The notes under the pieces are model-generated. The model was not told where the DNA came from, made no database searches, and saw only the letters and a list, made by a program, of their open reading frames with translations. A stretch of 51,672 nucleotides of DNA from Chloroflexota bacterium. Its GTDB lineage: Bacteria; Chloroflexota; UBA11872. Both the position numbers and the translations under genes were made by a program. The DNA lies in assembly GCA_022820025.1 (NCBI GenBank), contig JAJEGF010000066.1, forward strand, positions 1 through 51,672. The letters are read 5' to 3'. Shown piece by piece: positions 8,651 to 16,771 of this stretch (positions are counted from its first letter, which is position 1; every line of letters starts with the position of its first letter).

Positions 8651-9355
8651 ATGGTGCAGGGCTATCCGGGACAGGCGGGCATCTGGTTTCAAGGTGATCC
8701 TGAGGTCATCAACGATTACCTCGAGTTCAACCCCGTCGGCATCGTGACCAACACGCTCGTTTTGGACGGTCTGGTCGACACCTATGGTCCGATGCTGGGC
8801 GTGATCGAGCGCTATTTGGAGCTCGACAACGCTGGCCCGGTGGTTGTGGAAGTGGACGGCGACACGACCGAGGACATCGTCAACGCCTCCGCCCCGTTCC
8901 AGGCCCTGTCCGAGCGCGTCGTGATGAAGATCCCCAGCACCAGCAAGGGATTCCGAGCCATCGCCCGCATGAAGGCCGAGGGCCGCGAGTCCATGGTCAC
9001 CACCCTGTTTTCGGCCAGTCAGGCCGTGGCAGCCGTGCAAGTTGGCGCCACCTACATCGCCCCATTTGTCGGCCCCCTGATCGACTCGGGCGCCGACGCC
9101 GGCGCCATCGTCAGAGACATCGTCCAGGTCGTGCGCGGGCGCGCCAATCAGCCGTACGTGCTGGGCGGCATCATTCGCAACTGGATCGCCGCCGACGTGG
9201 CCCTGCGCGCCGGCTGCGACGGTGTCGTGGTGTTTCCCCACCACTTCGAGGAAATGATGGTGCATGCGGGCACGTCCGAATGGAACGCCACGTTCCGCGG
9301 GCACTGGGACAACATGGTCGAGAAGGGCGCACTTGCAGGCGTGATCGACGGCTGA
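8651..9355 (+). CDS. Transaldolase / fructose-6-phosphate aldolase family protein
   Basis: This 234-residue protein is a small transaldolase of the FSA-like class. The Schiff-base lysine is predicted at Lys93 in RVVMKIPSTSKG. Other family marks are IVTNTLVL (in place of the usual TTNPSLI), VTTLFSASQAVAAVQVGATY, IAPFVGPLIDSGADAG and GGIIRNW. The start has GGGGAGG eight bases upstream. The altered N-terminal motif and the unusual start GYPGQAGIWFQGDPEV mark it as divergent, so a substrate other than fructose 6-phosphate is possible. It stands alone between the ThuA gene and the aap operon. Confidence 0.85.
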   Translation: MVQGYPGQAGIWFQGDPEVINDYLEFNPVGIVTNTLVLDGLVDTYGPMLGVIERYLELDNAGPVVVEVDGDTTEDIVNASAPFQALSERVVMKIPSTSKGFRAIARMKAEGRESMVTTLFSASQAVAAVQVGATYIAPFVGPLIDSGADAGAIVRDIVQVVRGRANQPYVLGGIIRNWIAADVALRAGCDGVVVFPHHFEEMMVHAGTSEWNATFRGHWDNMVEKGALAGVIDG

Positions 9356-9382
9356 GCCTCGGCATGCCGGACTGGGTGAGGC

Positions 9383-9403
9383 GGCGCCCGCCGTGCGGGC
9401 GCC
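9383..9403 (+). terminator. Perfect GC hairpin after the transaldolase gene
   Basis: GGCGCCCGC and GCGGGCGCC pair over nine bases around a CGT loop, 27 bases after the transaldolase stop codon. There is no clear T tract, so it is either a Rho-assisted terminator or an mRNA 3' end stabiliser. Confidence 0.5.
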
Positions 9404-9503
9404 AAACCTGATCGACCAAGCGTGAATTGCCTTTCATACAGGCTTCGGGCACACTCGCCAGCCGTGTGCAGGAGACAGCCACGCGGCTGGAGTGGAGGAT
9501 CGT

Positions 9504-10595
9504 ATGGGGCGGCTTAGTAGAAAGTATCTGAAGCTGGGGCTGGTTGTTGTGGCCCTCGCGCTAGCCATCGCCGCAATCGCGGCCTGCGGAGAAGAAGAGG
9601 CGGAAGAGACTGTAGTCGTCAACCGTCTCGCGGCCGTCAAGGAACGCGGCACCCTCATCTGTGCCAGCCGAAATGACGTTCCGGGTTATGGTTCGCTGGA
9701 CGCGGCCGGCCGCAACGTCGGCTTTGACATCGACCTCTGCCGCGCCGTTGCTACGGCCGTGCTGGGTGACCCCGAAGCGATCCAGATCAACTACATCACC
9801 GCGGCCGAGCGCGGCCCGACCATCCAGTCTGGTGAAGTTGACTTGCTGGTCCGCACCGTCACATGGACAACCTCCCGCGACGCGCAGTGGGGCAACTACG
9901 TCCACACGACCTTCTACGACGGTCAGGGCTTCATGGTTCCGAGGAACCTGGGCGTCTCCTCGGCTCTTGAGTTGGGTGGATCCGCGGTCTGCGTGACCGC
10001 CGGAACCACGACCGAGCTGAACATGGCCGACTTCTTCCGTCAGAACAACCTGGAGTACAACCCGCAGGTGTTCGAGGACACGGACGTGGTGCTTGAGGCC
10101 TACCAGGAAGGCCAGTGCGATGTCTTCACGAACGACCGCTCGCAGTTGGCCGCGCTCCGCAGCGCCCTGCCGAACCCGCAGGACCACGTGATCCTTCCGG
10201 AGACCATTTCCGAGGAGCCGCTGGGTCCGGTGGTTCCGCACGGTGACGAGCAGTGGTTCGACATCGTCAAGACCGTCATGTCCGGCCTGATCTACGCCGA
10301 GGCATACGGCATCACCAGCGCGAACTACGCGCAGGTAGCGGCCGGCGACAACGTCAAGGCCAAGCGACTGCTCGGTACCGAAGGCAGCTTCGGCCAGGAG
10401 ACACTGGGCCTGAGTGAGACCTTCATGCAGGACGTTCTCGGCGCCGTTGGCAACTACGGTGAGATCTACGACCGCAACCTCGGGCCGGGCGGCATCGACC
10501 TCCCGCGCGAAGGCGGCCGCAACGCGCTCTGGGCCAACGCCCCGTGCACGGACTGCCCCAAGGGCGGTCAGATCTACGCACCGCCGCTGCGCTAA
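9504..10595 (+). CDS. aapJ: General L-amino acid ABC transporter, substrate-binding lipoprotein
   Basis: This 363-residue binding protein belongs to the AapJ/BztA family of general amino-acid transporters. The N-terminus has basic residues, a hydrophobic core and a lipobox ending at Cys28 (IAAC), so it should be lipid-anchored outside the membrane; proteobacterial AapJ is usually soluble in the periplasm. The mature part has VKERGTLICASRNDVPGYG, VGFDIDLCRAVATAVLGD, SGEVDLLVRTVTWTTSRD and a Cys-containing NAPCTDCPKGGQIYAPPLR tail typical of AapJ. The ATG at 9504 lies five bases after GGAGG; an in-frame GTG at 9492 is less likely. It heads the four-gene aap cluster. Two hairpins after the stop probably set its mRNA level above that of the permease genes. 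Confidence 0.93.
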   Translation: MGRLSRKYLKLGLVVVALALAIAAIAACGEEEAEETVVVNRLAAVKERGTLICASRNDVPGYGSLDAAGRNVGFDIDLCRAVATAVLGDPEAIQINYITAAERGPTIQSGEVDLLVRTVTWTTSRDAQWGNYVHTTFYDGQGFMVPRNLGVSSALELGGSAVCVTAGTTTELNMADFFRQNNLEYNPQVFEDTDVVLEAYQEGQCDVFTNDRSQLAALRSALPNPQDHVILPETISEEPLGPVVPHGDEQWFDIVKTVMSGLIYAEAYGITSANYAQVAAGDNVKAKRLLGTEGSFGQETLGLSETFMQDVLGAVGNYGEIYDRNLGPGGIDLPREGGRNALWANAPCTDCPKGGQIYAPPLR

Positions 10596-10605
10596 TCGCG
10601 GCAAC

Positions 10606-10623
10606 CGGCGAGCTTGCTCGCCG
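10606..10623 (+). other. Small hairpin after aapJ
   Basis: CGGCGAGC and GCTCGCCG form an eight-base stem with a TT loop, about ten bases after the aapJ stop. It precedes a second, stronger hairpin. Confidence 0.5.
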
Positions 10624-10628
10624 CGGTC

Positions 10629-10656
10629 TCAGGGGGACGCGCAAGCGTCCCCCTGA
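10629..10656 (+). terminator. Strong hairpin with GCAA tetraloop between aapJ and aapQ
   Basis: TCAGGGGGACGC and GCGTCCCCCTGA form a perfect 12-base stem closed by a GCAA (GNRA-type) loop, followed by GAAACGTTTAAG. Placed between the binding-protein gene and the permease genes, it can act as a partial terminator or as a 3' stabiliser of the aapJ message, a common way to make more binding protein than permease. Confidence 0.6.
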
Positions 10657-10722
10657 AACGTTTAAGGGCATTTCTAGTAGGCTGACGCGGGCTTACACCG
10701 ACGGGGGTGACTGCACAGCGCC

Positions 10723-11895
10723 GTGACGCGACTGCTCTACGTCCAAGGTGTCCCCATTTGGCGCAACGTGGTCGCTCTGCGCTGGATTGTGCAGATTGTC
10801 TCCGCGGTCGTGGTGCTCTCCACGATTGCCCTGTTTCTGCTCAACGTCGCTCGCGAGATCGAGGCGCGCGACATCCCCTTTGGCTTCACTTTCCTCAATC
10901 GTGCTGCCCAGATACCCATTGGCGAAGCGGTGATTCCGTATCACCCGTCCGACTCGTATCTGTATGGCCTGCTGGTGGCCGGCCTGAACACGATCAGGGC
11001 TTCGGTGCTTGGCGTCATCCTGGCCACCGCCATCGGAATCCTCATCGGCGTGGCACGTCTGTCGCCCAACTGGCTGCTAAGCCGAATAGCGCTCGTCTAC
11101 ATCGAGGTCTTTCGCAATATCCCGCTTATCGTGCAGTTGCTCTTCTGGCTGACCATCGTGCTCACCCTCCCCAAGGTGGCGGAGGGCTACGTGATCGCCG
11201 ACAGCGTCTACATCAACAACAGCGGCTTTTTTATGCCCTGGTTCCTGGCGCAGGATGGTTTCTGGCCGTGGGCGCTCATCACCGCGATTGGCGTCGCATT
11301 GGCGGTGTACGCCTTCCGTCGCCTGAACCGGCGTGAAACCGAGACCGGCCAACAGAGCTATCCGCTGCTCGCGGCTGCTGTCATCGCCATCGGGCTCAGC
11401 CTCGTTGCACTTCTGATCCTGGGGCCCCTGGCGATCGACATCCCGCAAGTCGAGGGGCGATTCGGACGTCTGCAAGGCGGTGCGCAACTGAGCGGCAGCT
11501 TCATGGCGCTGCTGGTTGGGCTGGTGGTCTACACCTCGGCGTTCATCGCCGAAATCGTCCGAGCCGGCATTCAATCCGTTGGAAAGGGACAGACCGAGGC
11601 GGCCCGGTCGGTTGGGCTCTCGGGAATGCTCACGCTGCGGCACGTCACCTTTCCCCAGGCGTTGCGCGTCATCATTCCGCCGCTGATCAGCCAGTTCCTC
11701 AATCTGACCAAGAACTCCAGCCTGGCCGCCGCCATCGGTTATCCGGACCTGGTCAGCGTGGCCAACACGATGACGCAGATCGCGCCGGCCATCTCGCTGT
11801 TCATGATCGTGATGTTCAGCTACCTGTCCATGAGCCTGCTCTACTCGCTCATCGGCAACCTCTACAACCGCATGATCCGGTTCAAGGGCGCGTGA
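10723..11895 (+). CDS. aapQ: General L-amino acid ABC transporter, permease AapQ
   Basis: This 390-residue polytopic membrane protein is one of the two permease subunits. It has a long, partly hydrophilic N-terminal region, the VFRNIPLIVQLLFW motif of the polar amino-acid permeases, and a central insertion between helices (FRRLNRRETETGQQ) typical of AapQ/BztB. Near residues 290-340 lies the coupling loop EAARSVGLSGMLTLRHVTFP, which contacts the ATPase. The GTG start at 10723 has only a weak upstream ribosome site. It is followed after ten bases by aapM on the same strand. Confidence 0.92.
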   Translation: MTRLLYVQGVPIWRNVVALRWIVQIVSAVVVLSTIALFLLNVAREIEARDIPFGFTFLNRAAQIPIGEAVIPYHPSDSYLYGLLVAGLNTIRASVLGVILATAIGILIGVARLSPNWLLSRIALVYIEVFRNIPLIVQLLFWLTIVLTLPKVAEGYVIADSVYINNSGFFMPWFLAQDGFWPWALITAIGVALAVYAFRRLNRRETETGQQSYPLLAAAVIAIGLSLVALLILGPLAIDIPQVEGRFGRLQGGAQLSGSFMALLVGLVVYTSAFIAEIVRAGIQSVGKGQTEAARSVGLSGMLTLRHVTFPQALRVIIPPLISQFLNLTKNSSLAAAIGYPDLVSVANTMTQIAPAISLFMIVMFSYLSMSLLYSLIGNLYNRMIRFKGA

Positions 11896-11905
11896 GGGCC
11901 TGGAC

Positions 11906-13183
11906 ATGACCGCGCGCGCCGCTCCCGCTCCGCTTCCCCCGGCCACAACCGTCGGACTCCAGGGCTGGCTGCGCCAGAACCTCTTCAGCTCTCGGGGCAA
12001 CAGCGTCGTCACGGTTGTGTTGGCGGTCGTGCTGGCCTGGTTCGTCTTCAACCTGGGCAGTTGGGTCTTTGTGGAGGCCGACTGGACGGTCATCATCAGC
12101 CGCGCACCGCTCTACATCGTGGGTCTCTATCCCTACGAGGGCTATTGGCGGCTATGCATCTGTCTGCTGCTGATCAGCGTGCTGCTGGGCATGTCCTGGC
12201 GGGCCTGGCCCAACGCCGCGCGCCGCTTTGCCTTCGGCTTCGGCGCGGTCATATTGTTCGTGGGTGTGTTTCCGCATGAGATGGCGCCGGAGCATCGGGC
12301 CCTCCTGCTGCTCAATCTCCCAGCTATCGGCCTCGGCTACGTCCTGACCCCCCGACCCGCGGACGCAAGCCCCGGGCGCCTGGAAGCCATCGCCGGCGGC
12401 ACGCTGGCCCCGGCCCTCGAGCGCGGCGCCATCTTCTCCACGCCCAGGCGCATGATCAGCGCGGCGCTGGTTGCCCTGGTTCTCACGATGATCCTGATCC
12501 TCGGCATCGCCGGCGTGCCAGGGCTCGATCCGGTCAATCCGCAGGATCTCGGCGGACTGATGATCAATCTGCTGCTGGCCTTCTTCGGCATCGTCTGCTC
12601 GTTGCCCATCGGCGTCGGATTGGCGCTGGGGCGTCGCAGCAGCCTTCCCATCCTCAAGGTCGCCTGCGTGATCTTCATCGAAGTGATTCGCGGGGTACCT
12701 CTCATCACCCTGCTTTTCATGTCCCGCCACATCCTGCCGCTCACCTTCCCAGAAGATCTGAACATCGACCGCGTGTACCTGGCGGGCATCACGATCACGA
12801 TCTTCTCGTCGGCCTACATGGCCGAGAACGTGCGCGGCGGCATGGCGGCGGTGCACCCGGGCCAGGCCGAGGCGGCCCGCGCCCTGGGGCTGCGCGACTG
12901 GCAGAACACCCTCCTCATCACGCTTCCCCAGGGCCTGCGCAACATCATCCCCGCCATCGTCGGCCAGTTCATCAGCTTGTTTAAGGACACCAGCCTCGTC
13001 TACTTCATCGGCATGTTGGACCTGGTGGAGATGGGCCGCGTCAGCGTTCAGGGCAACCAGGAGTTCATCGACAACGGCCGCGAGGTCTACCTCTTCATTG
13101 CCCTGGTCTTCTGGGTTTTCTGTTTCAGCATGTCGTTCATCAGCCGGCGCATCGAGGGCGTCCTGGGCGTCGGTCGGCGCTAA
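11906..13183 (+). CDS. aapM: General L-amino acid ABC transporter, permease AapM
   Basis: This 425-residue permease pairs with AapQ. Hydrophobic segments fill most of its length, with VFIEVIRGVPLITLLFMS (permease motif) and the ATPase-coupling loop EAARALGLRDWQNTLLITLP followed by FISLFKDTSLVYFIGMLDL. The N-terminal third (about 200 residues, including a proline-rich start) is an extra membrane region characteristic of AapM/BztC. It starts ten bases after aapQ and ends 24 bases before aapP, all on one transcript. Confidence 0.92.
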   Translation: MTARAAPAPLPPATTVGLQGWLRQNLFSSRGNSVVTVVLAVVLAWFVFNLGSWVFVEADWTVIISRAPLYIVGLYPYEGYWRLCICLLLISVLLGMSWRAWPNAARRFAFGFGAVILFVGVFPHEMAPEHRALLLLNLPAIGLGYVLTPRPADASPGRLEAIAGGTLAPALERGAIFSTPRRMISAALVALVLTMILILGIAGVPGLDPVNPQDLGGLMINLLLAFFGIVCSLPIGVGLALGRRSSLPILKVACVIFIEVIRGVPLITLLFMSRHILPLTFPEDLNIDRVYLAGITITIFSSAYMAENVRGGMAAVHPGQAEAARALGLRDWQNTLLITLPQGLRNIIPAIVGQFISLFKDTSLVYFIGMLDLVEMGRVSVQGNQEFIDNGREVYLFIALVFWVFCFSMSFISRRIEGVLGVGRR

Positions 13184-13207
13184 CCCGGACCGCGGAGGAG
13201 TTCAGCC

Positions 13208-14020
13208 ATGGCGGAAACCAACGGAGTTCACGCAGCCGTCGATATCCCCGCGGACAAGGCGGAAATCCTGGCCCGCCCGCTCGAAGAGCGCGATGACATC
13301 GTCGTCTGCGAGAACGTCCACAAGTGGTTCGGCGACTTCTGCGCCGTGCGCGACGTCAGCATGCGCGTCAAGCGCGGCGAAGTGGTCGTCATCTTCGGCC
13401 CATCCGGCTCCGGCAAGTCCACCTTTATCCGCATGATCAACCGGCTCGAAGAACACCAGCAGGGCCGCATCGTCATCGACGGCATCGAGATGACCAACGA
13501 CGTGCGCAACCTGGACGCCATCCGTCGCGAGGTCGGCATGGTCTTCCAGCAGTTCAACCTGTTTCCTCACATCACCGTGCTGGGCAATATCACGCTGGCG
13601 CCCCAGCGCGTGCGGCATTTGCCCCGGAGCGAGGCCGAGGCCCTGGCGATGCAGCTCCTGGAACGCGTCGGCATTCCGGAGCAGGCGGGGAAGTATCCCG
13701 CCGAACTTTCAGGCGGCCAGCAGCAGCGCGTCGCCATTGCTCGCGCGCTGGCCATGCAGCCGCAGATCATGCTCTTCGACGAGCCCACTTCGGCCCTCGA
13801 CCCCGAGATGATCAAGGAAGTGCTGGACGCCATGCGCGAGTTGGCCGCCACCGGCATGACCATGCTCTGCGTCACTCATGAGATGGGCTTCGCCCGCGAA
13901 GTCGCCGACCGCATGGCCTTCTTCGACGAGGGCGCCCTGGTGGAACTCGGCCCGCCCGACCAGATCTTCAACGACCCCCAGGAAGACCGAACCAAGATGT
14001 TCCTGGACCAGATCCTCTAG
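13208..14020 (+). CDS. aapP: General L-amino acid ABC transporter, ATP-binding protein
   Basis: This 270-residue ATPase powers the AapJQM transporter. It shows Walker A GPSGSGKS (64-71), the Q-loop FQQFNLFPH (Gln114), the signature [15 protein letters not shown] (from 167), Walker [13 protein letters not shown] (Asp/Glu about 191-192) and the switch His in [10 protein letters not shown]. An extra 30-residue N-terminal stretch precedes the conserved domain. The ATG at 13208 follows GGAGG. It is the last gene of the aap cluster; the next gene lies on the opposite strand. Confidence 0.95.
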   Translation: MAETNGVHAAVDIPADKAEILARPLEERDDIVVCENVHKWFGDFCAVRDVSMRVKRGEVVVIFGPSGSGKSTFIRMINRLEEHQQGRIVIDGIEMTNDVRNLDAIRREVGMVFQQFNLFPHITVLGNITLAPQRVRHLPRSEAEALAMQLLERVGIPEQAGKYPAELSGGQQQRVAIARALAMQPQIMLFDEPTSALDPEMIKEVLDAMRELAATGMTMLCVTHEMGFAREVADRMAFFDEGALVELGPPDQIFNDPQEDRTKMFLDQIL

Positions 14021-14075
14021 GCGGCAGAACGGCCTTAAACCTCCGGGGCTGCCCTGCGTGTGACGGGCGGGGCGT

Positions 14076-14606
14076 CTACACGAGCGCTTCCAGGCTCCGT
14101 CGCAGCAGAACCGCGTAACGCGCGCGCTCGGCGTCTTCCGCCAGTTCATGCCGGTATTCCGGATTCGGCCTGTCGTCATGCCTCGGAACCACGTGCGTGT
14201 GCAGGTGCCACACGTCCTGGCCGCCGGCCGGCTCGTTGTTTTGTCGGACGGCAACCCCGTCGCAGGGATAGCCGCTTCGCATGGCCGTGGCGACAAGTCG
14301 CACCATGCGGGCAATCCCGCCAGCTACATCGTCCGGCAGCGCGTAGATGTTCTCGTAGTGAATCGTTGGGATCACCAGCGCCCGCCCCGGCCCTCCCGGA
14401 TCCCAGTGCTTCGCGATCAGCACGAACACCTGCTCCTCGCGCCACGCGGTGAACTCCGGTTCCGCCCCGCCCGCGATGGCGCAGAACGGGCACTGGTAGC
14501 CGGGCGGCTCGTGCGAAGGGGCCCAGTCAGCCAATAGACCAAACCTCATTGGAGGGGCTGGGTTCAGGGTACTGAGCGCGGGCTGATCGACGACGTTCGC
14601 GAACAC
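14076..14606 (-). CDS. HIT family hydrolase
   Basis: This is a histidine-triad nucleotide hydrolase or transferase of 157-176 residues. The catalytic triad is HLHTHVVPR (His134, 136, 138 from the first start), and CPFC at 39-42 matches the zinc-binding start seen in many HIT proteins. The family segment PGRALVIPTIHYENIYAL is also present. Two starts are possible: GTG at 14606, with a GGA upstream, and ATG at 14549 (MRFGLLADWAP), with no ribosome site. HIT proteins cleave phosphoramidates or dinucleoside polyphosphates; the substrate is not predictable. It is convergent with aapP and divergent from the next MFS gene. Confidence 0.85.
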   Translation of the reverse strand: MFANVVDQPALSTLNPAPPMRFGLLADWAPSHEPPGYQCPFCAIAGGAEPEFTAWREEQVFVLIAKHWDPGGPGRALVIPTIHYENIYALPDDVAGGIARMVRLVATAMRSGYPCDGVAVRQNNEPAGGQDVWHLHTHVVPRHDDRPNPEYRHELAEDAERARYAVLLRRSLEALV

Positions 14607-14728
14607 GATGGCGTCCTGGAGGTGCTGGCCGACGGTCTATTGTCATAGCATCTGGACTTTCCGCGTCCACGGGAGCGACTACCTCGAACGGCGTAACTCG
14701 TCACTCAATCTGGGCCGCGCGGCTGGTC

Positions 14729-15862
14729 GTGTTCGCGGCCTTCTTTGATCTCTTCGTGCAGTTTCCGACCATGGCGCCCCATGCCCGAAACCTCGGGGCG
14801 TCGGCGGCGCTCGTCGGCATCGTGGTGGCGGCCTACTCCATCACGAACCTGTTCGGCAACCTGGGCGCGGGCTTTGTCCTGGACCGATGGGGCCGTCGCG
14901 GCCCTATCGTCCTCGGTCTGGCGATCACGGCCCTCGCGGTCCTCAGCTACGCATTCGTGCGGTCACCGGAGCAACTTCTGATTGCTCGCGCGATCCATGG
15001 CCTCGGGGCGGCCGCGCTCACACCCGGGGCGTTCTCCATCATCGGCGATTGGGTGGCCTCGGATCAGCGAGGCCGTGCCATGGGCCTCGCCGGGGCCATG
15101 ATCGCCATTCCGGCCATGATCGGCCCGCCAGTTGCTGGCATTCTGCGGGATGCCTGGGGCGCCAGTTCGGTGTTCTTCCTCGACGCGGCCGTGCTGTCAC
15201 TCACGCTGGTCGCCTTTGTGGCCGTGACACGTCAACTGCCGGACAAGGTTTCTCGGCGGGTTCGGCAGCGGGGCGTGAACGTGGCCGCGGCGCGCGTGGG
15301 GCGACTAATACTCGCGGCCAACGCCACCCTCTTTGCCGTGACGGTGGGCGTTGGAGTGCTCGTCGCGCACCTGCCGCTGGTGCTGGAAGGCCAGGGGGAG
15401 TCCGCCGCTCGGTCCGGCTACAGCTTCGCCATCTTTGCTTTGGTGGCCATACTCGTCATGGCCAGTCCAATTGGTGGTGCGAGCGATCGCTTCGGTCGCT
15501 TTATCCCGCTGCTCGTTGGTCTGATCGGTGTCGCTGGAGGCTTGGCTTTGCTCGGCGTCGCCGAGGGCTATGGCCTAGTCGCGGCGGGCATGGCGGTGTT
15601 CGGCCTCGGCTACGGGCTGGTCTTCCCCGCGGCGACCGCGTTGGTCACCGAAGCCTCAGGCCCCGGGCGCCGTGGCATGGCGTTCGGCATCTTTTATGCG
15701 GTGTATTCGCTGGGCGTTGCCTTGGGGTCGGCCGGGAGCGGGCGGCTGGCAGGACTGTACGCCGACTCAGCAGGGTCGCCCTTCTTGGTGGCCGCGGCCG
15801 TTGTACTAACTGCCGTTCCGGTCGTCGCCATTATCGGGCGCGTGAGAGTCGAACATTCGTGA
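14729..15862 (+). CDS. MFS transporter (12-helix)
   Basis: This is a major facilitator superfamily carrier of about 377 residues from the GTG at 14729. The first helix is FAAFFDLFVQFPTMAPHARNLG, and the loop motif after helix 2 is GAGFVLDRWGRRGPIVLG. A second half of six hydrophobic segments includes GGASDRFGRFIPLLVG. The coding pattern appears to extend upstream (HSIWAARLV before the GTG), and no ATG, GTG or TTG is available there, so the true start may be a rarer codon or the protein may begin directly at the first helix. The substrate is unknown; drug or sugar export are both possible. Confidence 0.8.
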   Translation: MFAAFFDLFVQFPTMAPHARNLGASAALVGIVVAAYSITNLFGNLGAGFVLDRWGRRGPIVLGLAITALAVLSYAFVRSPEQLLIARAIHGLGAAALTPGAFSIIGDWVASDQRGRAMGLAGAMIAIPAMIGPPVAGILRDAWGASSVFFLDAAVLSLTLVAFVAVTRQLPDKVSRRVRQRGVNVAAARVGRLILAANATLFAVTVGVGVLVAHLPLVLEGQGESAARSGYSFAIFALVAILVMASPIGGASDRFGRFIPLLVGLIGVAGGLALLGVAEGYGLVAAGMAVFGLGYGLVFPAATALVTEASGPGRRGMAFGIFYAVYSLGVALGSAGSGRLAGLYADSAGSPFLVAAAVVLTAVPVVAIIGRVRVEHS

Positions 15863-15898
15863 GCGCCCACTCCCGCGAGTCCCCGGCTGCCCCAGACG

Positions 15899-16771
15899 CT
15901 ACGCATACCACGGAAGCATCGGCTCGACAGCCAGGACCAGGAACACCAGGGCGAGGTAGAGCAGGGAGAACTTGTAGGCAGCCAACGTCTGATCGGGGCT
16001 TGCGCCGTTACGCAGCGGCCACGAGGCGCGGAGCCAGTAGGCACTCAGCAGCGTGCCGGCCAACCCGAAAGCGATCCCGCCGTAGCCCGCCGCCAGCGGA
16101 AGCCATGCCAGCGCGGTGAGCAAGAGGATGTACAGCTTGATCTGGAGTCCCGTGTCGCGGGCGCTCGCGACCGCTCCAAGCATTGGGACTTTGGCCGCGG
16201 CGTAGTCGGCTCGCAGGAACAGCGAGAGCGTCCAGAAGTGCGGCGGTGTCCAGAAGAAAATGAAGGCGAACATGTAGAGGCCGAGTGCGTCGACCTGGCC
16301 CGAGACCGCCGCCGCGCCAATCAGCGGCGGAAAGGCTCCGGCCGCGCCGCCGATCACGATGTTGTTCCAGGACCGGCGCTTTAGCACCACGGTGTAGACG
16401 AGCACGTAAGTCACCGCCGCGGCCAGCGTAAGGATTGCGGCGACAAGGTTTGTCGTGACCGCCAGGGTCACGACGGCCGCTGCGACAAGGACCAGGCCGG
16501 CGGCGATTACGGCGACCGCGCTGACGCGACGCGAAGCTACCGCGCGCCCGCGCGTTCGGCGCATAAGCGCGTCGATGTCGGCTTCGAGTCCCTGGTTGAT
16601 CAGGTTGGACCCGGCGGCCGATACGGCGACGGCCACGATCACGGCAAGCATCGTCGCGGGCTCAGGCAGACCGCCGGCGGCCTTCCATGCACCGGCGGCA
16701 GCGACGAAGACGAGCAGCAGGACGATGCGTGGCTTGGCCAGCGGGAACAGGTAGCGGGCCAGGGCTCCCAT
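15899..16771 (-). CDS. ctaB: Protohaem IX farnesyltransferase (haem O synthase)
   Basis: This 290-residue membrane prenyltransferase attaches farnesyl to haem B to give haem O for cytochrome oxidases. It has the Asp-rich site NLINQGLEADIDALMRRT..R, the second conserved region VLKRRSWNNIVIGGAAGAFP followed by PLIG, and FFWTPPHFWTLSLFLR. The length matches the family. Its ATG overlaps the stop of the upstream ctaA gene (TGATG), indicating translational coupling. With ctaA it supplies haem A, so the cell probably uses an aa3-type oxidase encoded elsewhere. Confidence 0.95.
   Translation of the reverse strand: MGALARYLFPLAKPRIVLLLVFVAAAGAWKAAGGLPEPATMLAVIVAVAVSAAGSNLINQGLEADIDALMRRTRGRAVASRRVSAVAVIAAGLVLVAAAVVTLAVTTNLVAAILTLAAAVTYVLVYTVVLKRRSWNNIVIGGAAGAFPPLIGAAAVSGQVDALGLYMFAFIFFWTPPHFWTLSLFLRADYAAAKVPMLGAVASARDTGLQIKLYILLLTALAWLPLAAGYGGIAFGLAGTLLSAYWLRASWPLRNGASPDQTLAAYKFSLLYLALVFLVLAVEPMLPWYA

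Noticed and set aside
9458..9490. CCAGCCG/CGGCTGG imperfect hairpin before aapJ
   Set aside because: The stem is only seven bases with a 19-base loop and no match to a riboswitch; it may be chance at this GC content.
9561..10604. 347-residue minus-strand open frame
   Set aside because: It is the antisense shadow of aapJ; the plus frame has a lipobox and family motifs.
11077..12096. 339-residue minus-strand open frame
   Set aside because: It is antisense to aapQ and aapM, rich in charged low-complexity sequence and without motifs.
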